Position numbers and translations under genes: made by a program. From Marinobacter sp. ATCH36 (GTDB lineage Bacteria; Pseudomonadota; Gammaproteobacteria; Pseudomonadales; Oleiphilaceae), in the NCBI RefSeq assembly GCF_023555055.1, contig NZ_JAMJPL010000003.1, forward strand, positions 310,001 to 374,000: 64,000 nt of DNA, read 5' to 3'. The notes beneath the pieces were generated by a model. It searched no databases. It was given only the letters and a program-made list of their open reading frames with translations, and had not been told where the DNA came from. The stretch's first letter is position 1. Each line of letters opens with the position of its first letter. Of this stretch, positions 51,848-61,741 are shown in pieces.

Positions 51848-52780
51848 TCACTGCTCGCGGTCGATGATCTCCATGACCCTTTCCGCCAGCTCATCGGGAC
51901 TGAATTTGGCCATGAAGTCATCGGCACCTACTTTCTGAACCATGGCCTTATTGAACACGCCGCTGAGCGATGTGTGCAACATTATAAAAACATCCCTGAT
52001 GGCAGCCTCATTCTTGCATTTGGTCACCAGAGTGTACCCATCCATTTCCGGCATTTCGACATCAGAGATAATCAGTGACAGGTGATCAACGGCACGGGAA
52101 CCGTCCGCTGTAATTTCCCTAAGGTAGTCATACGCCTGTTTGCCGTCGTTCCTGGTAACCACGTCCATGCCAATGGCGGTCAGACAGCGCTCAATCTGGC
52201 GTCTCGCGACAGCCGAGTCGTCCACCACCAAAACCGGCAAGTGGCCCGGCGCACGTGCTGCACTTTTTGTACGCAGCTCTTCGCCGACGTCCTGCTCGAG
52301 GGGTGAAACCTCGGAAAGGATTTTTTCTACATCAATGATCTCGACAATTCTGTCATCAATGCGGGTAACAGCAGTCAGATAAACGTCCTTGCCAGCCCCC
52401 TTGGGGGGCGGAAGTATGTCTTCCCAATTCATGTTCACGATGCGATCAACGCCACCGACCAGGAATCCCTGGGTCTTGCGGTTGTACTCGGTAATGATCA
52501 CGAAGCAGTTTGCCAATTCCTCCCGGGGAACCCCCGGAAGCCGAATGGACATGGCAAGATCAATGATTGGAATAGTTTCTCCCCGGATATGCGCGACACC
52601 ACATATCATGGACCGGCTGTTCGGAATCGAAGACAACTTCGGGCACTGGAGCACTTCCTTTACCTTGAACACGTTGATGCCATACATCTGTTGGCCGCGG
52701 AGCCGGAATAGCAGAAGCTCCAGGCGGTTCTGTCCCACCAGCTGTGTACGCTGATTAACGCTGTCCAATACCCCTGCCAT
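51848..52780 (-). CDS. cheV: chemotaxis coupling protein CheV
   Basis: 310 residues: CheW domain (residues 15-165; FRLRGQQMYGINVFKV, GVAHIRGETIPIIDL) plus a receiver domain (residues 180-305) with phosphoacceptor D in LIISDVEMPEMDG. ATG 52780 follows AGGAG. Couples receptors to CheA. Confidence 0.95.
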   Translation of the reverse strand: MAGVLDSVNQRTQLVGQNRLELLLFRLRGQQMYGINVFKVKEVLQCPKLSSIPNSRSMICGVAHIRGETIPIIDLAMSIRLPGVPREELANCFVIITEYNRKTQGFLVGGVDRIVNMNWEDILPPPKGAGKDVYLTAVTRIDDRIVEIIDVEKILSEVSPLEQDVGEELRTKSAARAPGHLPVLVVDDSAVARRQIERCLTAIGMDVVTRNDGKQAYDYLREITADGSRAVDHLSLIISDVEMPEMDGYTLVTKCKNEAAIRDVFIMLHTSLSGVFNKAMVQKVGADDFMAKFSPDELAERVMEIIDREQ

Positions 52781-52976
52781 CGTCTCTTCTCCTGCTCGCA
52801 ACGACATGTTGCCGGCACGCATCTTGCTGCATACCCGATTACGCCAAATGGCACCTATTATGTGCCGGTTTATTGACTCCTGAATGGGCTTAACGGCCAA
52901 ATTCGAAAATCATTGAGAATTTGCCGAATTACCTGCCCTTACCCGATTATCGACAGCATAGGACAAACTGCAGCGT

Positions 52977-53681
52977 ATGCGCATCACCAATTTCGTTACC
53001 GCACTGCTAATGTCTACCATTGCAGGCACTGCGATGGCATCCAATACCACGGCAGAGCAGATCTATTCCGCCGCCCAACAGTTCCTGGAGGCATTTGCGG
53101 AAGAACAGGCGCAAGAAGGGTTCTCCGTAGCTCACAATACCGGTAAACCGGACGCCCGTCTTTCCCTGGCCACCTGCAATAGCCCACTGGCTGTTTCTTT
53201 CAGCGGCGACCCCTGGAAGACCACACAACCGTCACTGCTGGTTTCCTGCGAGGGTGACCGGCCCTGGCGTATGTTCCTGCCGGTCTCCGTGACCATCACC
53301 GGAGATGCCATGGTGGCCGCCCGCACTCTCGGCAGAGGCGAGAGACTGACGGACAGCGCATTACGTACTGACTCGGTTGTGGTGAACTCTGTCCGGCGCG
53401 GCGCCATTACCAGCGCCGATCAGCTCGTCGGGATGGAAATGCGACGTGGGGTGAATGCTGGTACCGTATTCACCCCTGATCTGCTGCTGAGTCCTGCGGC
53501 TATAGAACGTGGCGATCATGTTATCATCAGTGCCCGCAGTGGAAATTTTTCGGTAGACTCCCGTGGCAAAGCTCTGGCCAGTGGCGGAATCGGCGAGCAG
53601 GTGCTTGTAGAGAACCTGTCTTCATCCCGAACGGTACGCGCCCGTGTGACAGCACCGGGTCGCGTAGAGATCCCGATGTAG
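52977..53681 (+). CDS. flgA: flagellar P-ring assembly chaperone FlgA
   Basis: 234 residues with a signal peptide (cut near AMA, residue 21) and a SAF-like C-terminal domain (AARTLGRGERLTDSALR, VLVENLSSSRTVRARVT). It helps P-ring assembly in the periplasm. It is divergent from cheV. Confidence 0.93.
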   Translation: MRITNFVTALLMSTIAGTAMASNTTAEQIYSAAQQFLEAFAEEQAQEGFSVAHNTGKPDARLSLATCNSPLAVSFSGDPWKTTQPSLLVSCEGDRPWRMFLPVSVTITGDAMVAARTLGRGERLTDSALRTDSVVVNSVRRGAITSADQLVGMEMRRGVNAGTVFTPDLLLSPAAIERGDHVIISARSGNFSVDSRGKALASGGIGEQVLVENLSSSRTVRARVTAPGRVEIPM

Positions 53682-53778
53682 TGTCGGCTTCCGCGGCATT
53701 CTCTGACCGCAGGCGGCAAACATTTGCCGTCGGTCGACAAGATGACTGACTTGTAATCAACATCGTGTAAAAATTTGC

Positions 53779-53805
53779 TAAAGAAATGTAAAAGCATGCC
53801 GTTAC
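53779..53805 (+). promoter_or_regulatory. putative FliA (sigma-28) promoter of flgMN
   Basis: TAAAGAAA, an 11-bp spacer and GCCGTTAC compare with TAAAGTTT-N11-GCCGATAA; spacing is exact. It lies 59 bp before flgM. Confidence 0.5.
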
Positions 53806-53863
53806 ACAGGTATGAAACTCGTGGAGCCGCCCAATGCGGCCGATCAGCAAAGCAGGTAACGTT

Positions 53864-54190
53864 ATGTCAGTTGACTTTAATGGAATAGGCCCAGGCCAGG
53901 TCAACACCCAGAAAACCACGGCCGACAAATCTTCCGGTGCACAGACTACGCAGCCCTCTGCAGGGGAGCAGGCGAAAGCGCAGACTCAGGGTGCCCGGGG
54001 GGAAAATGTTAATCTGAGCAGCCAGGCTAAAGACCTTAAGCAGCTTGAACAGAAACTGGGCAATTATCCGGAAATGGACGATGATCGCATCGAACAGATT
54101 CGCTCTGCCCTGGAAGACGGCTCCTACAAGATCGATGCTGAGAAACTGGCCCAGAAAATGCTTGAGATGGATGAAAGCATTTTCGGGTGA
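53864..54190 (+). CDS. flgM: anti-sigma-28 factor FlgM
   Basis: 108 residues with an unstructured, Gln/Thr-rich N-terminus and the FlgM C-terminal pattern VNLSSQAKDLKQLEQKL, MDDDRIEQIRSALEDGSYKID. It holds FliA inactive until the hook is complete. flgN follows 7 bp later. Confidence 0.93.
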   Translation: MSVDFNGIGPGQVNTQKTTADKSSGAQTTQPSAGEQAKAQTQGARGENVNLSSQAKDLKQLEQKLGNYPEMDDDRIEQIRSALEDGSYKIDAEKLAQKMLEMDESIFG

Positions 54191-54197
54191 GTAAATC

Positions 54198-54668
54198 ATG
54201 GCCGCAATCGATGAACTGAAAGATCTTCTTACCGAGGATATCCGCCAGCTGGAAATTTTGGCGGATATCCTCAATCAGGAAAAAGCCTGCCTCTCCGGCT
54301 CTGACATCCGTAAGCTCGAATCACTGACCGGCGAAAAAAACAGGTTGCTGGAACAGGTCCGTGAAAGTGCAAAACGGAAAATCCGCTTGCTGGTTGCCAT
54401 GGGCTTTCGCCCCGAAAGTGGCGAACCTTCCCGATTCATACGCAGCGCAGGGCTGCCAGACCTTCTCGCACTCTGGGAGGAAGCCGACCGTCGCCTGCGA
54501 ACCTGCCAGGAAATGAACCAGACCAATGGCAGGGTGATCAGCCATCTTCAGAAGCGCCTTTCCCGCCTGACTGACATATTCCGTGGCGTTGCAGGACACC
54601 AGAAGCTCTATGGCGCTCAGGGAGAGCAGAAAGCAGTCTCTCATAGCACCATTCTTGCAAGCGCCTGA
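54198..54668 (+). CDS. flgN: flagellar export chaperone FlgN
   Basis: 156 residues, nearly all helical with coiled coil (residues 10-60, 95-130), matching FlgN (LLTEDIRQLEILADIL, SLTGEKNRLLEQV). It carries the hook-associated proteins to the export gate. Confidence 0.88.
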   Translation: MAAIDELKDLLTEDIRQLEILADILNQEKACLSGSDIRKLESLTGEKNRLLEQVRESAKRKIRLLVAMGFRPESGEPSRFIRSAGLPDLLALWEEADRRLRTCQEMNQTNGRVISHLQKRLSRLTDIFRGVAGHQKLYGAQGEQKAVSHSTILASA

Positions 54669-54682
54669 GCCCTCATCCTCAT

Positions 54683-54721
54683 GACCATCTACACTGGCGT
54701 TACTAGCGGGTGTAGATAGTC
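54683..54721. terminator. inverted repeat at the end of flgN
   Basis: GACCATCTACAC / GTGTAGATAGTC arms (11 of 12 pairs), 15-nt loop, spanning the gap between convergent flgN and the next gene. Confidence 0.45.
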
Positions 54722-55395
54722 ATCTTTGAATCAGGGTGAAAACGGATGTTGTCAATGGTGATATTGCCCATTGACGGCCCCCGGCTTCCACTGACACGGA
54801 TATTGTCCATGCGAATCTGTTCGATCCGCTCTGGAAAGGCCATGCGCATGCCACCGTTCGCCAGCAATTCATAACGCGGTTCATTGCCGCGATAGTGCAC
54901 ACCGGTAATGGTCAAATCCGAATCCAGAAAATTCAACAGCGGCACGAAAATATTCGTGGTCACTGTTAGTCCCTCGACCACCTCCGGTTCAGGCTCTCTG
55001 ATGTCACCCTGTTCTCTACCCTGCCCGTAAACGCCAGCCAGCTCTTTATCATTCATCGGTGCAAAACCGGGCTGTTCGTATAGTTGGCCAGCTTCGGAAA
55101 AATCCCGGGATTCACTCGTACCATTGCTTGCGGCAAAGCTCACCAAAGGCTGAAACGGCAGAACCGCCATGGTGACCAGCGCAGCGGCGTTGCGGTACCG
55201 GGATTGATGTTTCAGAACCCGCTGGAGCTCCCGCTCGGTAATCCAGCCGGACTGCACAAACACTTCACCCAAGCGCTGGCCGGTTTCCTGCTGAAGACGC
55301 AGGCCTTTTTGCAACTGACTGACGGAAAGATAGCCCCGATTGATCAGCAGCCGGCCGAGGCGGGATTTTTCTTCAAAACCCTGACGGATTTTCAC
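54703..55395 (-). CDS. unknown protein with MshEN-like N-terminus and secreted-type C-terminus
   Basis: 230 residues. Residues 10-70 look like the MshEN/GspE-N fold (RLGRLLINRGYLSVSQLQ, GQRLGEVFVQSGWITERELQ), which in pilus ATPases can bind c-di-GMP. A hydrophobic segment follows (AAALVTMAVLPFQPLVSFAAS, near 70-90), then MNDKELAGVYGQG, like the motif of DUF6160-type surface proteins, and a beta-rich tail with repeats of ITIDNIRF. The combination of a cytosolic-type sensor with a membrane anchor is unusual. Confidence 0.55.
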   Translation of the reverse strand: MKIRQGFEEKSRLGRLLINRGYLSVSQLQKGLRLQQETGQRLGEVFVQSGWITERELQRVLKHQSRYRNAAALVTMAVLPFQPLVSFAASNGTSESRDFSEAGQLYEQPGFAPMNDKELAGVYGQGREQGDIREPEPEVVEGLTVTTNIFVPLLNFLDSDLTITGVHYRGNEPRYELLANGGMRMAFPERIEQIRMDNIRVSGSRGPSMGNITIDNIRFHPDSKMTIYTR

Positions 55396-55597
55396 GGTAT
55401 ACCTCCACTGTATTCACTGTGATTGCCGTACAACCCGGCCCGGCCTGAAAACGTCAGCACCGCTGGCGTGTTAGATAGTTTGTTAATGCTCGGTAACCAG
55501 CGCGGATTGTGGCCGACCTGGCTGCGGATATCTGCTAAAATCCGCCCTCAGGCAGCGGTCATCAAAGTATGGCAGCAAATGACCCGGAGCTAACAAC

Positions 55598-56230
55598 GTG
55601 AGCCATTATAGAATGATAAATCCCGTTAAACCGTTTCGATATGTGATGCAGATCGTTCTCTGTGTAACCCTTCTTTTGGGCATGACTTCACCACTGTCCG
55701 CCCAGGAGCTCGAGAACGAGCTTCCGCAGGTGATCATTGAAACCAGTGAAGGTGTGATTGAAGTAACGCTGCGTCCGGACATTGCACCGGAGACCGTCGA
55801 CAATTTCATTACCTACGTTGAGAACGGATTCTACGAGGGAACCATCTTCCACCGGGTTATTCCGGGCTTCATGATTCAGGGTGGCGGATTTGACAAAAAC
55901 CTCAACCGGAAGCAGACCCGTGGACCTGTGCGCAACGAAGCCAAACCGACAGCCAAAAACCTGCGAGGCACCGTTGCCATGGCCCGCACCAGTTCTCCTG
56001 ATTCCGCCACGTCCCAGTTCTTCATTAATCTGACTGACAACAGCTTCCTAGATGCCGGTGTACGCGGGCCGGGCTACGCCGTTTTCGGCAAGGTAAGCGG
56101 CGGAATGGGTGTGGTGGATGCCATCGCCGGCAAGCAAACCGGTCAGTCCGGCGGTATGGCGGATGTACCGAAAGAACCCATTGTTATTCGCAGTGTGTCT
56201 CAGAGACAGGCCGATAGCGCCTCACAGTAA
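55598..56230 (+). CDS. ppiA: periplasmic peptidyl-prolyl cis-trans isomerase (cyclophilin)
   Basis: 210 residues; signal peptide (to about residue 36), then cyclophilin core FHRVIPGFMIQGGG, MARTSSPDSATSQFFIN and YAVFGKVSGGMGVVD. It acts on proline bonds of exported proteins. ATG 55598 is followed by an internal MQIVL start that would also give a signal. Confidence 0.9.
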   Translation: MSHYRMINPVKPFRYVMQIVLCVTLLLGMTSPLSAQELENELPQVIIETSEGVIEVTLRPDIAPETVDNFITYVENGFYEGTIFHRVIPGFMIQGGGFDKNLNRKQTRGPVRNEAKPTAKNLRGTVAMARTSSPDSATSQFFINLTDNSFLDAGVRGPGYAVFGKVSGGMGVVDAIAGKQTGQSGGMADVPKEPIVIRSVSQRQADSASQ

Positions 56231-56259
56231 CAACAGCTTGATAATACGGTGACAACACA

Positions 56260-58173
56260 GTGACTGCGGAGACCAGGGCCCCATCCATCGAGACAGCTGT
56301 CATAAAGTGGCATGACGGTGTCCCCTGCTCCACCCGTTTTGACGATATCTATTTCAGTCGTGATGATGGGCTGGAAGAGTCCCGTCATGTGTTCATCCGC
56401 CACAACCAATTGGCCGAGAGGTTCGCCAGGGTTTCGGCTGGCGGGTCATTTGTGATCGCTGAAACGGGCTTTGGCACCGGGCTGAATTTCCTGGCTGCCT
56501 GGCAGGCCTGGGAAGCCGAAAACCCCGGTGATGACAGGTGCCTGCACTTTGTTTCCGCTGAACGTTTTCCCCTTGACCGCGAAGATCTGAGCCAAGCTCT
56601 TTCCCTGTGGCCCGAGCTCGGAGATTACGCAGCCCGGTTGCTTGAACACTACCCCCCGCCGGTCCATGGGGCTCACCGTCTGGTATTGGCTGGTGGACGT
56701 ATCCGGCTAACCTTGTTCTTCGGCGATGTTCTGGAAGCCTGGCGCGAACTGGACTTCCACGCCGACGCCTGGTTTCTGGATGGCTTTGCTCCAGCCAAGA
56801 ACCCGGGCATGTGGGAAGAAGCAGCAATCACCGCTCTCAGAAGGCATAGCAAACCGGGCACCACCCTGGCCACCTTTACGGCTGTCGGTGAAGTTCGCAG
56901 GCTGCTAACGAATGCCGGATTTAACATGCGGAAATTGCCTGGCTTCGGTCGCAAACTGGAGATGTTGGCCGGTCAACTTCCCGCGGAGCCAGAGGTGAGC
57001 TGCACAAAAAGCCCGATAGCTTCGCGCCCCATCGCGATTATAGGAGCGGGCGTTGCTGGCAGCCTGCTGGCTCGCAACCTGGCCGAGCGGGGGTGTGACG
57101 TAACACTGATAGACAAGGCGCCTGAGGCGGGAACGGCGGCATCCGGTAACTATCAGGGCGCGCTGTATGTGAAACTTGGCGTGGAGTTCAATGACCAGGC
57201 CAAGCTTGGCCTGAGTTCATTGCTATTCAGTCAGCGCTATTACGCTCAGTCTGGCGGCGAATACTGGCACCCGACCGGCCTTATCCAACTGGCCTACAAT
57301 GATTCAGAGGCGAACCGGCAGAGCCGGTTCACTGCACGGAATGATTACCCACCGGCAGTACTTAGCGCGGTCAATGCCAGTGAAGCTTCCCGCTTGGCTG
57401 GAATCCCCCTTCAAAGCGGCGGCCTGTGGTTCCCCCACAGTGGCTGGCTGGAGCCAGGCATGCTGTGCCGCTCGCTGACAAACCACCCGCGGATACAACG
57501 CTGTTTCGGCTTCGATGTTCACCGGCTGACCCCCTGCAATGGCAAGTGGCATGTTGCGGGAACCGGTGAGCAGGATGTTGTTGCCGACCGGGTAGTCATC
57601 TGCGCTGGGCATCTCAGCCCGAAGCTGATACCGCTGCGCAACGAATTTCGCTTCCGAACCATTCGTGGTCAGGTTTCCCATTTGCCGGAATCCTCCCTGA
57701 ATAAACCGGCGGTCGTGCTCTGCGGGCCCGGCTATATCAATCCCGCTCATCAGGGAATTGCGCTGGCAGGGGCAAGTTTCGATCTTCACGATCACTCACC
57801 GGCATTGTCTACTGAAAGCCACCGCGAAAACCTTTCGATGCTTGCTTCCATGGTGCCTGAAGCACTCAACGTCAAAGCGGAACCGATCGATCCGGCCATG
57901 CTCGAGGGGAAAGTCGGTTTTCGGTGCACAACTCACGATTACCAGCCGGTTGCCGGCCCTCTGTCGGACTCTGCAGGACGCATTCTTGAAGGTATCGACC
58001 TGTTTACCGGGCTGGGCAGCAAAGGCCTGAGCTACGCGCCCCTGCTGGCGGAGTACCTGGCCGACCGTATCAGTGGCCAGCCACAGTGCCTGCCAGCATC
58101 CCTCGCCCGACGGGTGGCAACTCTGCGCTGCCACAGGCCAAAAACCTCGCAATCGGAAACTATTGGCGCCTGA
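56260..58173 (+). CDS. mnmC: bifunctional tRNA modification enzyme MnmC
   Basis: 637 residues: N-terminal methyltransferase (residues 1-240; ETGFGTGLNFLAAW, DAWFLDGFAPAKNP) and C-terminal FAD oxidoreductase (260-630; IAIIGAGVAGSLLARNLAERG). It converts cmnm5-U34 to mnm5-U34 on tRNA. The start is GTG 56260. Confidence 0.95.
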   Translation: MTAETRAPSIETAVIKWHDGVPCSTRFDDIYFSRDDGLEESRHVFIRHNQLAERFARVSAGGSFVIAETGFGTGLNFLAAWQAWEAENPGDDRCLHFVSAERFPLDREDLSQALSLWPELGDYAARLLEHYPPPVHGAHRLVLAGGRIRLTLFFGDVLEAWRELDFHADAWFLDGFAPAKNPGMWEEAAITALRRHSKPGTTLATFTAVGEVRRLLTNAGFNMRKLPGFGRKLEMLAGQLPAEPEVSCTKSPIASRPIAIIGAGVAGSLLARNLAERGCDVTLIDKAPEAGTAASGNYQGALYVKLGVEFNDQAKLGLSSLLFSQRYYAQSGGEYWHPTGLIQLAYNDSEANRQSRFTARNDYPPAVLSAVNASEASRLAGIPLQSGGLWFPHSGWLEPGMLCRSLTNHPRIQRCFGFDVHRLTPCNGKWHVAGTGEQDVVADRVVICAGHLSPKLIPLRNEFRFRTIRGQVSHLPESSLNKPAVVLCGPGYINPAHQGIALAGASFDLHDHSPALSTESHRENLSMLASMVPEALNVKAEPIDPAMLEGKVGFRCTTHDYQPVAGPLSDSAGRILEGIDLFTGLGSKGLSYAPLLAEYLADRISGQPQCLPASLARRVATLRCHRPKTSQSETIGA

Positions 58174-58233
58174 AGATATCCAATATCCGGCCGATAACCT
58201 TAAAAGGCCCTGTTATTACCGGAGCAAACCAAA

Positions 58234-58866
58234 ATGTCCATTCATGTCAGTGAACCCGGCCGACCGGTCGGCACGCGTCTTCCGGAGGTGTTCAGAGGCC
58301 GCCGCGTTGGCGACGTTACTGAACTGACGGAATCCCATCGAATTGACGTCAGCCACAGCGAAACCACCGACGCCGAGTTTCAGCTGGCGGCCAGGTCTGG
58401 CCGTCATCGTGCGCTTGAGGAATATGGCGCTGCCGCAGCCGGGGAGCCCAAAGAACGGCGGGCGTACCTCCCGGTGTCCCAGATCTGCACACCGGCTCTG
58501 TTTTCGTTGCCAGCCGACGCCTCGGTGGCCGACGCACTGGATACCATGGAAGAAAACGGTATACATCACATTGTCATAACCGCCGAGGGCAATGTAGCGG
58601 GGCTTGTGGATCTGCGATGGTTACTGGTCTGGCTGCACCGATCTAACGCCAACGACCTGAGTTCGGGTTTCATGAATATCGAGTTACCAGCGTTTCTGAC
58701 CGCCTCGCCTGAAACCGATGCGCATCAACTGGCGAGACTCATGCTGGCACACCAACTCAATGCCGCTCTGGTCATCGACGAGACCGGCCATCCAACCGGG
58801 ATCGTAACCAGCACCGATTATCTGCGGATTTACGCCAGTGTAGGAAGACATGAGGGCAGCGTTTAA
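58234..58866 (+). CDS. CBS-domain-pair protein
   Basis: 210 residues; residues 80-205 form two CBS motifs (PADASVADALDTMEENGIHHI, and SPETDAHQLARLMLAHQLNAAL with GIVTSTDYL). CBS pairs bind adenosyl nucleotides. The first 75 residues are unrecognised. No enzyme domain is attached. Confidence 0.85.
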   Translation: MSIHVSEPGRPVGTRLPEVFRGRRVGDVTELTESHRIDVSHSETTDAEFQLAARSGRHRALEEYGAAAAGEPKERRAYLPVSQICTPALFSLPADASVADALDTMEENGIHHIVITAEGNVAGLVDLRWLLVWLHRSNANDLSSGFMNIELPAFLTASPETDAHQLARLMLAHQLNAALVIDETGHPTGIVTSTDYLRIYASVGRHEGSV

Positions 58867-58890
58867 GAGCCGCAAATAGCGTTCCGCCTC

Positions 58891-61638
58891 TCAGTGCAAG
58901 GAACGCCCCTCTCCGGTAAACAGCCGTACTTCCCAACGGTCCGATGTGGCGCCAGATACTCTGACCAGTGCGACGATCTCATCATCCCGATAGTTTTCCA
59001 GGTGAACAATCTCTGCATTGTCCCCAGCAAGGGATAACTGCGTCCGCCACTGGCGACTGGTGTCGGTTTCGTCACTGCCCTCTTCATCGTCGCTGTTTTC
59101 TTCGCTTAGGGAAATCCGGGCGAGGATTGGCTGAACCAGGGTATTGCCTTCACTGGCAGCAAAGTTACCGTTCGTGCTCCCCGCCACCAGGATGTCACCA
59201 TCATAGGCGGCAACCGCGTTCAGCACTTCCGTCGAGGCGTCATCATGGTCATTCAATGTAAATCCACGGGTGACATCCCCAACAACCGTGTAGGACAGGA
59301 GAAATCCGGCCTGACTGTTAAGCCGGCTGCGATCCAGTGAGCGGTCACCACGCTCAGGGTTCACCCGGTAATCGCCATCACTGCTACCAAGCAGCCAGAG
59401 ATTGTTGGCGCTGTAGATGCCATCGGACAATGTGTCGTCTCCATCGGAACCACGCTGGTTAACATTGATTTCGCTGTCGGAATTACGGGCAACAAAGAAG
59501 AAAGCATCCGCGCCACCATTATTGGGTTCGCCCCTGACCTGTCCGGCCGAACGACCAATCAGCAACGGGCTGCTGGTATCATTACTGCCACCGACCACTG
59601 ACTCATCCTGGCCTACCGATCCAACCTGTCGGGTCCACGCCACCTTTGGGGAAACGGAATCACCATCCACCACGGTATCGATACGCTGAAGAAAACTGTC
59701 GACACCACCGGCTGCAGTCTCGTTCGGCCACTGGCCACTGGTCTCACCAGCATTGGCAACAAAGCCGCTATCCGCATCGATACCTGTCCATCTGGGAACA
59801 TCATCGCCAGGGGTTCCGACAACGGTTTCCCAGACCTGCACATAACTGTCCGGGTCCTGCGCTGTATCAAAGAAATACAGCAGGGTATAAACATCAACAC
59901 CATTGCCACCTGGCGCTCCTCTGGCGGTCTGATCACTGCCGAACGACACTGCAAATTCATAGCGGGTGACGTCATCACCGCCCTCTTCCACCTCCCGCTC
60001 CGCAAAGCCAATGACGGGAGGCGCGTCCCTGCTCACAGAGGCCGCCGAGAGCTGCTGTTCCACCAGGTCGCCTTTCTGATTGAAGATTCGAACCCAGGGG
60101 CGATCGTTATCATCGGCCCGGTAACCGGCCACAAAAAGCCGGCCATTATGGCCAACGGCCGTATCAGTGGGAACAAAGCCACTGTCTAGTCCGGCATCAA
60201 GAGGCGACATCAGTTCATTGATATTGATACGGAGCTTGTCAGCGTCTGCCGCAGCTGCAAAGTTCTCCCGTCCGGCCTGATAACGTTCATCAAGGCCGAG
60301 CAGGATAAACCGGTCGTCCTCCAGGCCATTGCTGTAGCTGTCAGGGATACGGACGCGGAACCGAACCTCATCGGTACCTTTCTGAAATGCGAGGATGTCG
60401 TTATCGACCCACTCACCGTCGGCGCCACGAACCTCAACAAAGAAGTCCCCTCCCAGAACGGCCTGGGAATCATAATCTTCCCCCAGCTTCACCTGATAGA
60501 CGTCATCTCGCTGACCGCTGATCAATGCCACATATTCCCGGGTATCGCCGACATTGAGCGCATCGCGGTTACCGCTTGCCCGGGTTTCAAGGCGCACGGC
60601 AGGCTCATTATCCTGTATCCGCAATAACTCCCTGACCTCGGAATTGGAGCTGCCCAGCCCCGCCAGGCCGGAGCGCACTTCCGTCAGCCGCAGGTTCAGG
60701 GTTTCCAGGGGCTCGGCCTCGGTATCCTCAATCACCTCCAGCCTGATATAGCATTCGGTAATGCCGGGTTCGAGCGTGATAACCCCCCTGGAGAAAAATC
60801 CCTCGTCATCCGGTTGGTATTCGAGATAGGAAGGTACTGGCAAATCCGCTTCGCTAGCGGAGCCGAGGCCCACAACATCCTTACCGATAATGGCTTCGTT
60901 ATCATTGGCGACGCCATTTTCACAGCGCTGGTGCGGCGCATCGAAGTCGTCATCACACCGTTGGGGGTTGAAACTTGAGTCCAACTCGAAAGCCACCGCC
61001 ACGCGGGTGACAGAAGGCTGGTCCAGCAGGACACGCACCAGTACCGGATAGGTATCCCGGGTGCGCTGCTCGGTAGTGGTGACAGAGCCATCGTCGCCAT
61101 AGGTATCGGCCTGGTAGGAATGGCTGCCGATTTCACCCAGCTCGGGTGCTTCGCAACGGCTGTCTCTCTCTTCGGGAACTTCCGACGCCTCGCCTTCAGG
61201 AAAATCCTCAACCGACAGGCTAAGCACATTTTCCTGCACTTCTATCTCAAATGACTGTGAGCCTGACGCCCCGCCATCGTTGGCGACAAGGTTGATGTTT
61301 TCGGTAGTGCCAAGGTCATCGCGCCCGCGATTTCCGCCTGTCAGCCCCGGAACGCCGCGCATGATGACGCCTTGCCGGGCTTTGTTGCTGGTATCTTCCA
61401 ATGCCAGCCAGGAAGGCGCATTGGTCAGGGAATAATCGAGCACGTCATCGCTGTCAAAAGCGCCGAAGTTATAGGCGTATTCAACGCCGAGGTAGGCATC
61501 GACCGGTGGCACACCAAGAATGATCGGGTCGTCGGCATCACGTTCGGTTTTACAACCGGCAGCGGCGATGATGAACAGCGACAGAAGTGCAAGAAAGCCT
61601 GCCCGGAGGGAAAAGCGGGAAAAGGAATCGGCGCGCAT
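58891..61638 (-). CDS. large cell-surface lipoprotein, Ig-like/Calx-beta-like repeats
   Basis: 915 residues. Signal and lipobox AAAGC (C29). Residues 40-135 have an Ig-like putative cadherin motif (YLGVEYAYNFGAFDSDD, APSWLALED). Segments around 195-350 and 350-460 look Calx-beta-like, with many Asp residues. The last 420 residues contain SBBP-type beta-propeller elements (FVPTDTAVGHNGRLFVAGY, YDGDILVAGSTNG). The whole is very acidic, which suggests Ca2+ binding. The role is unknown. Confidence 0.65.
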   Translation of the reverse strand: MRADSFSRFSLRAGFLALLSLFIIAAAGCKTERDADDPIILGVPPVDAYLGVEYAYNFGAFDSDDVLDYSLTNAPSWLALEDTSNKARQGVIMRGVPGLTGGNRGRDDLGTTENINLVANDGGASGSQSFEIEVQENVLSLSVEDFPEGEASEVPEERDSRCEAPELGEIGSHSYQADTYGDDGSVTTTEQRTRDTYPVLVRVLLDQPSVTRVAVAFELDSSFNPQRCDDDFDAPHQRCENGVANDNEAIIGKDVVGLGSASEADLPVPSYLEYQPDDEGFFSRGVITLEPGITECYIRLEVIEDTEAEPLETLNLRLTEVRSGLAGLGSSNSEVRELLRIQDNEPAVRLETRASGNRDALNVGDTREYVALISGQRDDVYQVKLGEDYDSQAVLGGDFFVEVRGADGEWVDNDILAFQKGTDEVRFRVRIPDSYSNGLEDDRFILLGLDERYQAGRENFAAAADADKLRININELMSPLDAGLDSGFVPTDTAVGHNGRLFVAGYRADDNDRPWVRIFNQKGDLVEQQLSAASVSRDAPPVIGFAEREVEEGGDDVTRYEFAVSFGSDQTARGAPGGNGVDVYTLLYFFDTAQDPDSYVQVWETVVGTPGDDVPRWTGIDADSGFVANAGETSGQWPNETAAGGVDSFLQRIDTVVDGDSVSPKVAWTRQVGSVGQDESVVGGSNDTSSPLLIGRSAGQVRGEPNNGGADAFFFVARNSDSEINVNQRGSDGDDTLSDGIYSANNLWLLGSSDGDYRVNPERGDRSLDRSRLNSQAGFLLSYTVVGDVTRGFTLNDHDDASTEVLNAVAAYDGDILVAGSTNGNFAASEGNTLVQPILARISLSEENSDDEEGSDETDTSRQWRTQLSLAGDNAEIVHLENYRDDEIVALVRVSGATSDRWEVRLFTGEGRSLH

Positions 61639-61741
61639 GAAAAAGTCCGTTTCAGAGCATTGTTTTTATAGGTGCTTTACACACCGTTACAGAACAATCT
61701 CATGGTAATCAATTTCCCGGGGGCGGGATCTGCGCGAGTTC

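Noticed and set aside
52849..52868. TGGCAC before cheV as a sigma-54 promoter
   Set aside because: The TTGC-type -12 element is missing; the sequence is only a small hairpin.
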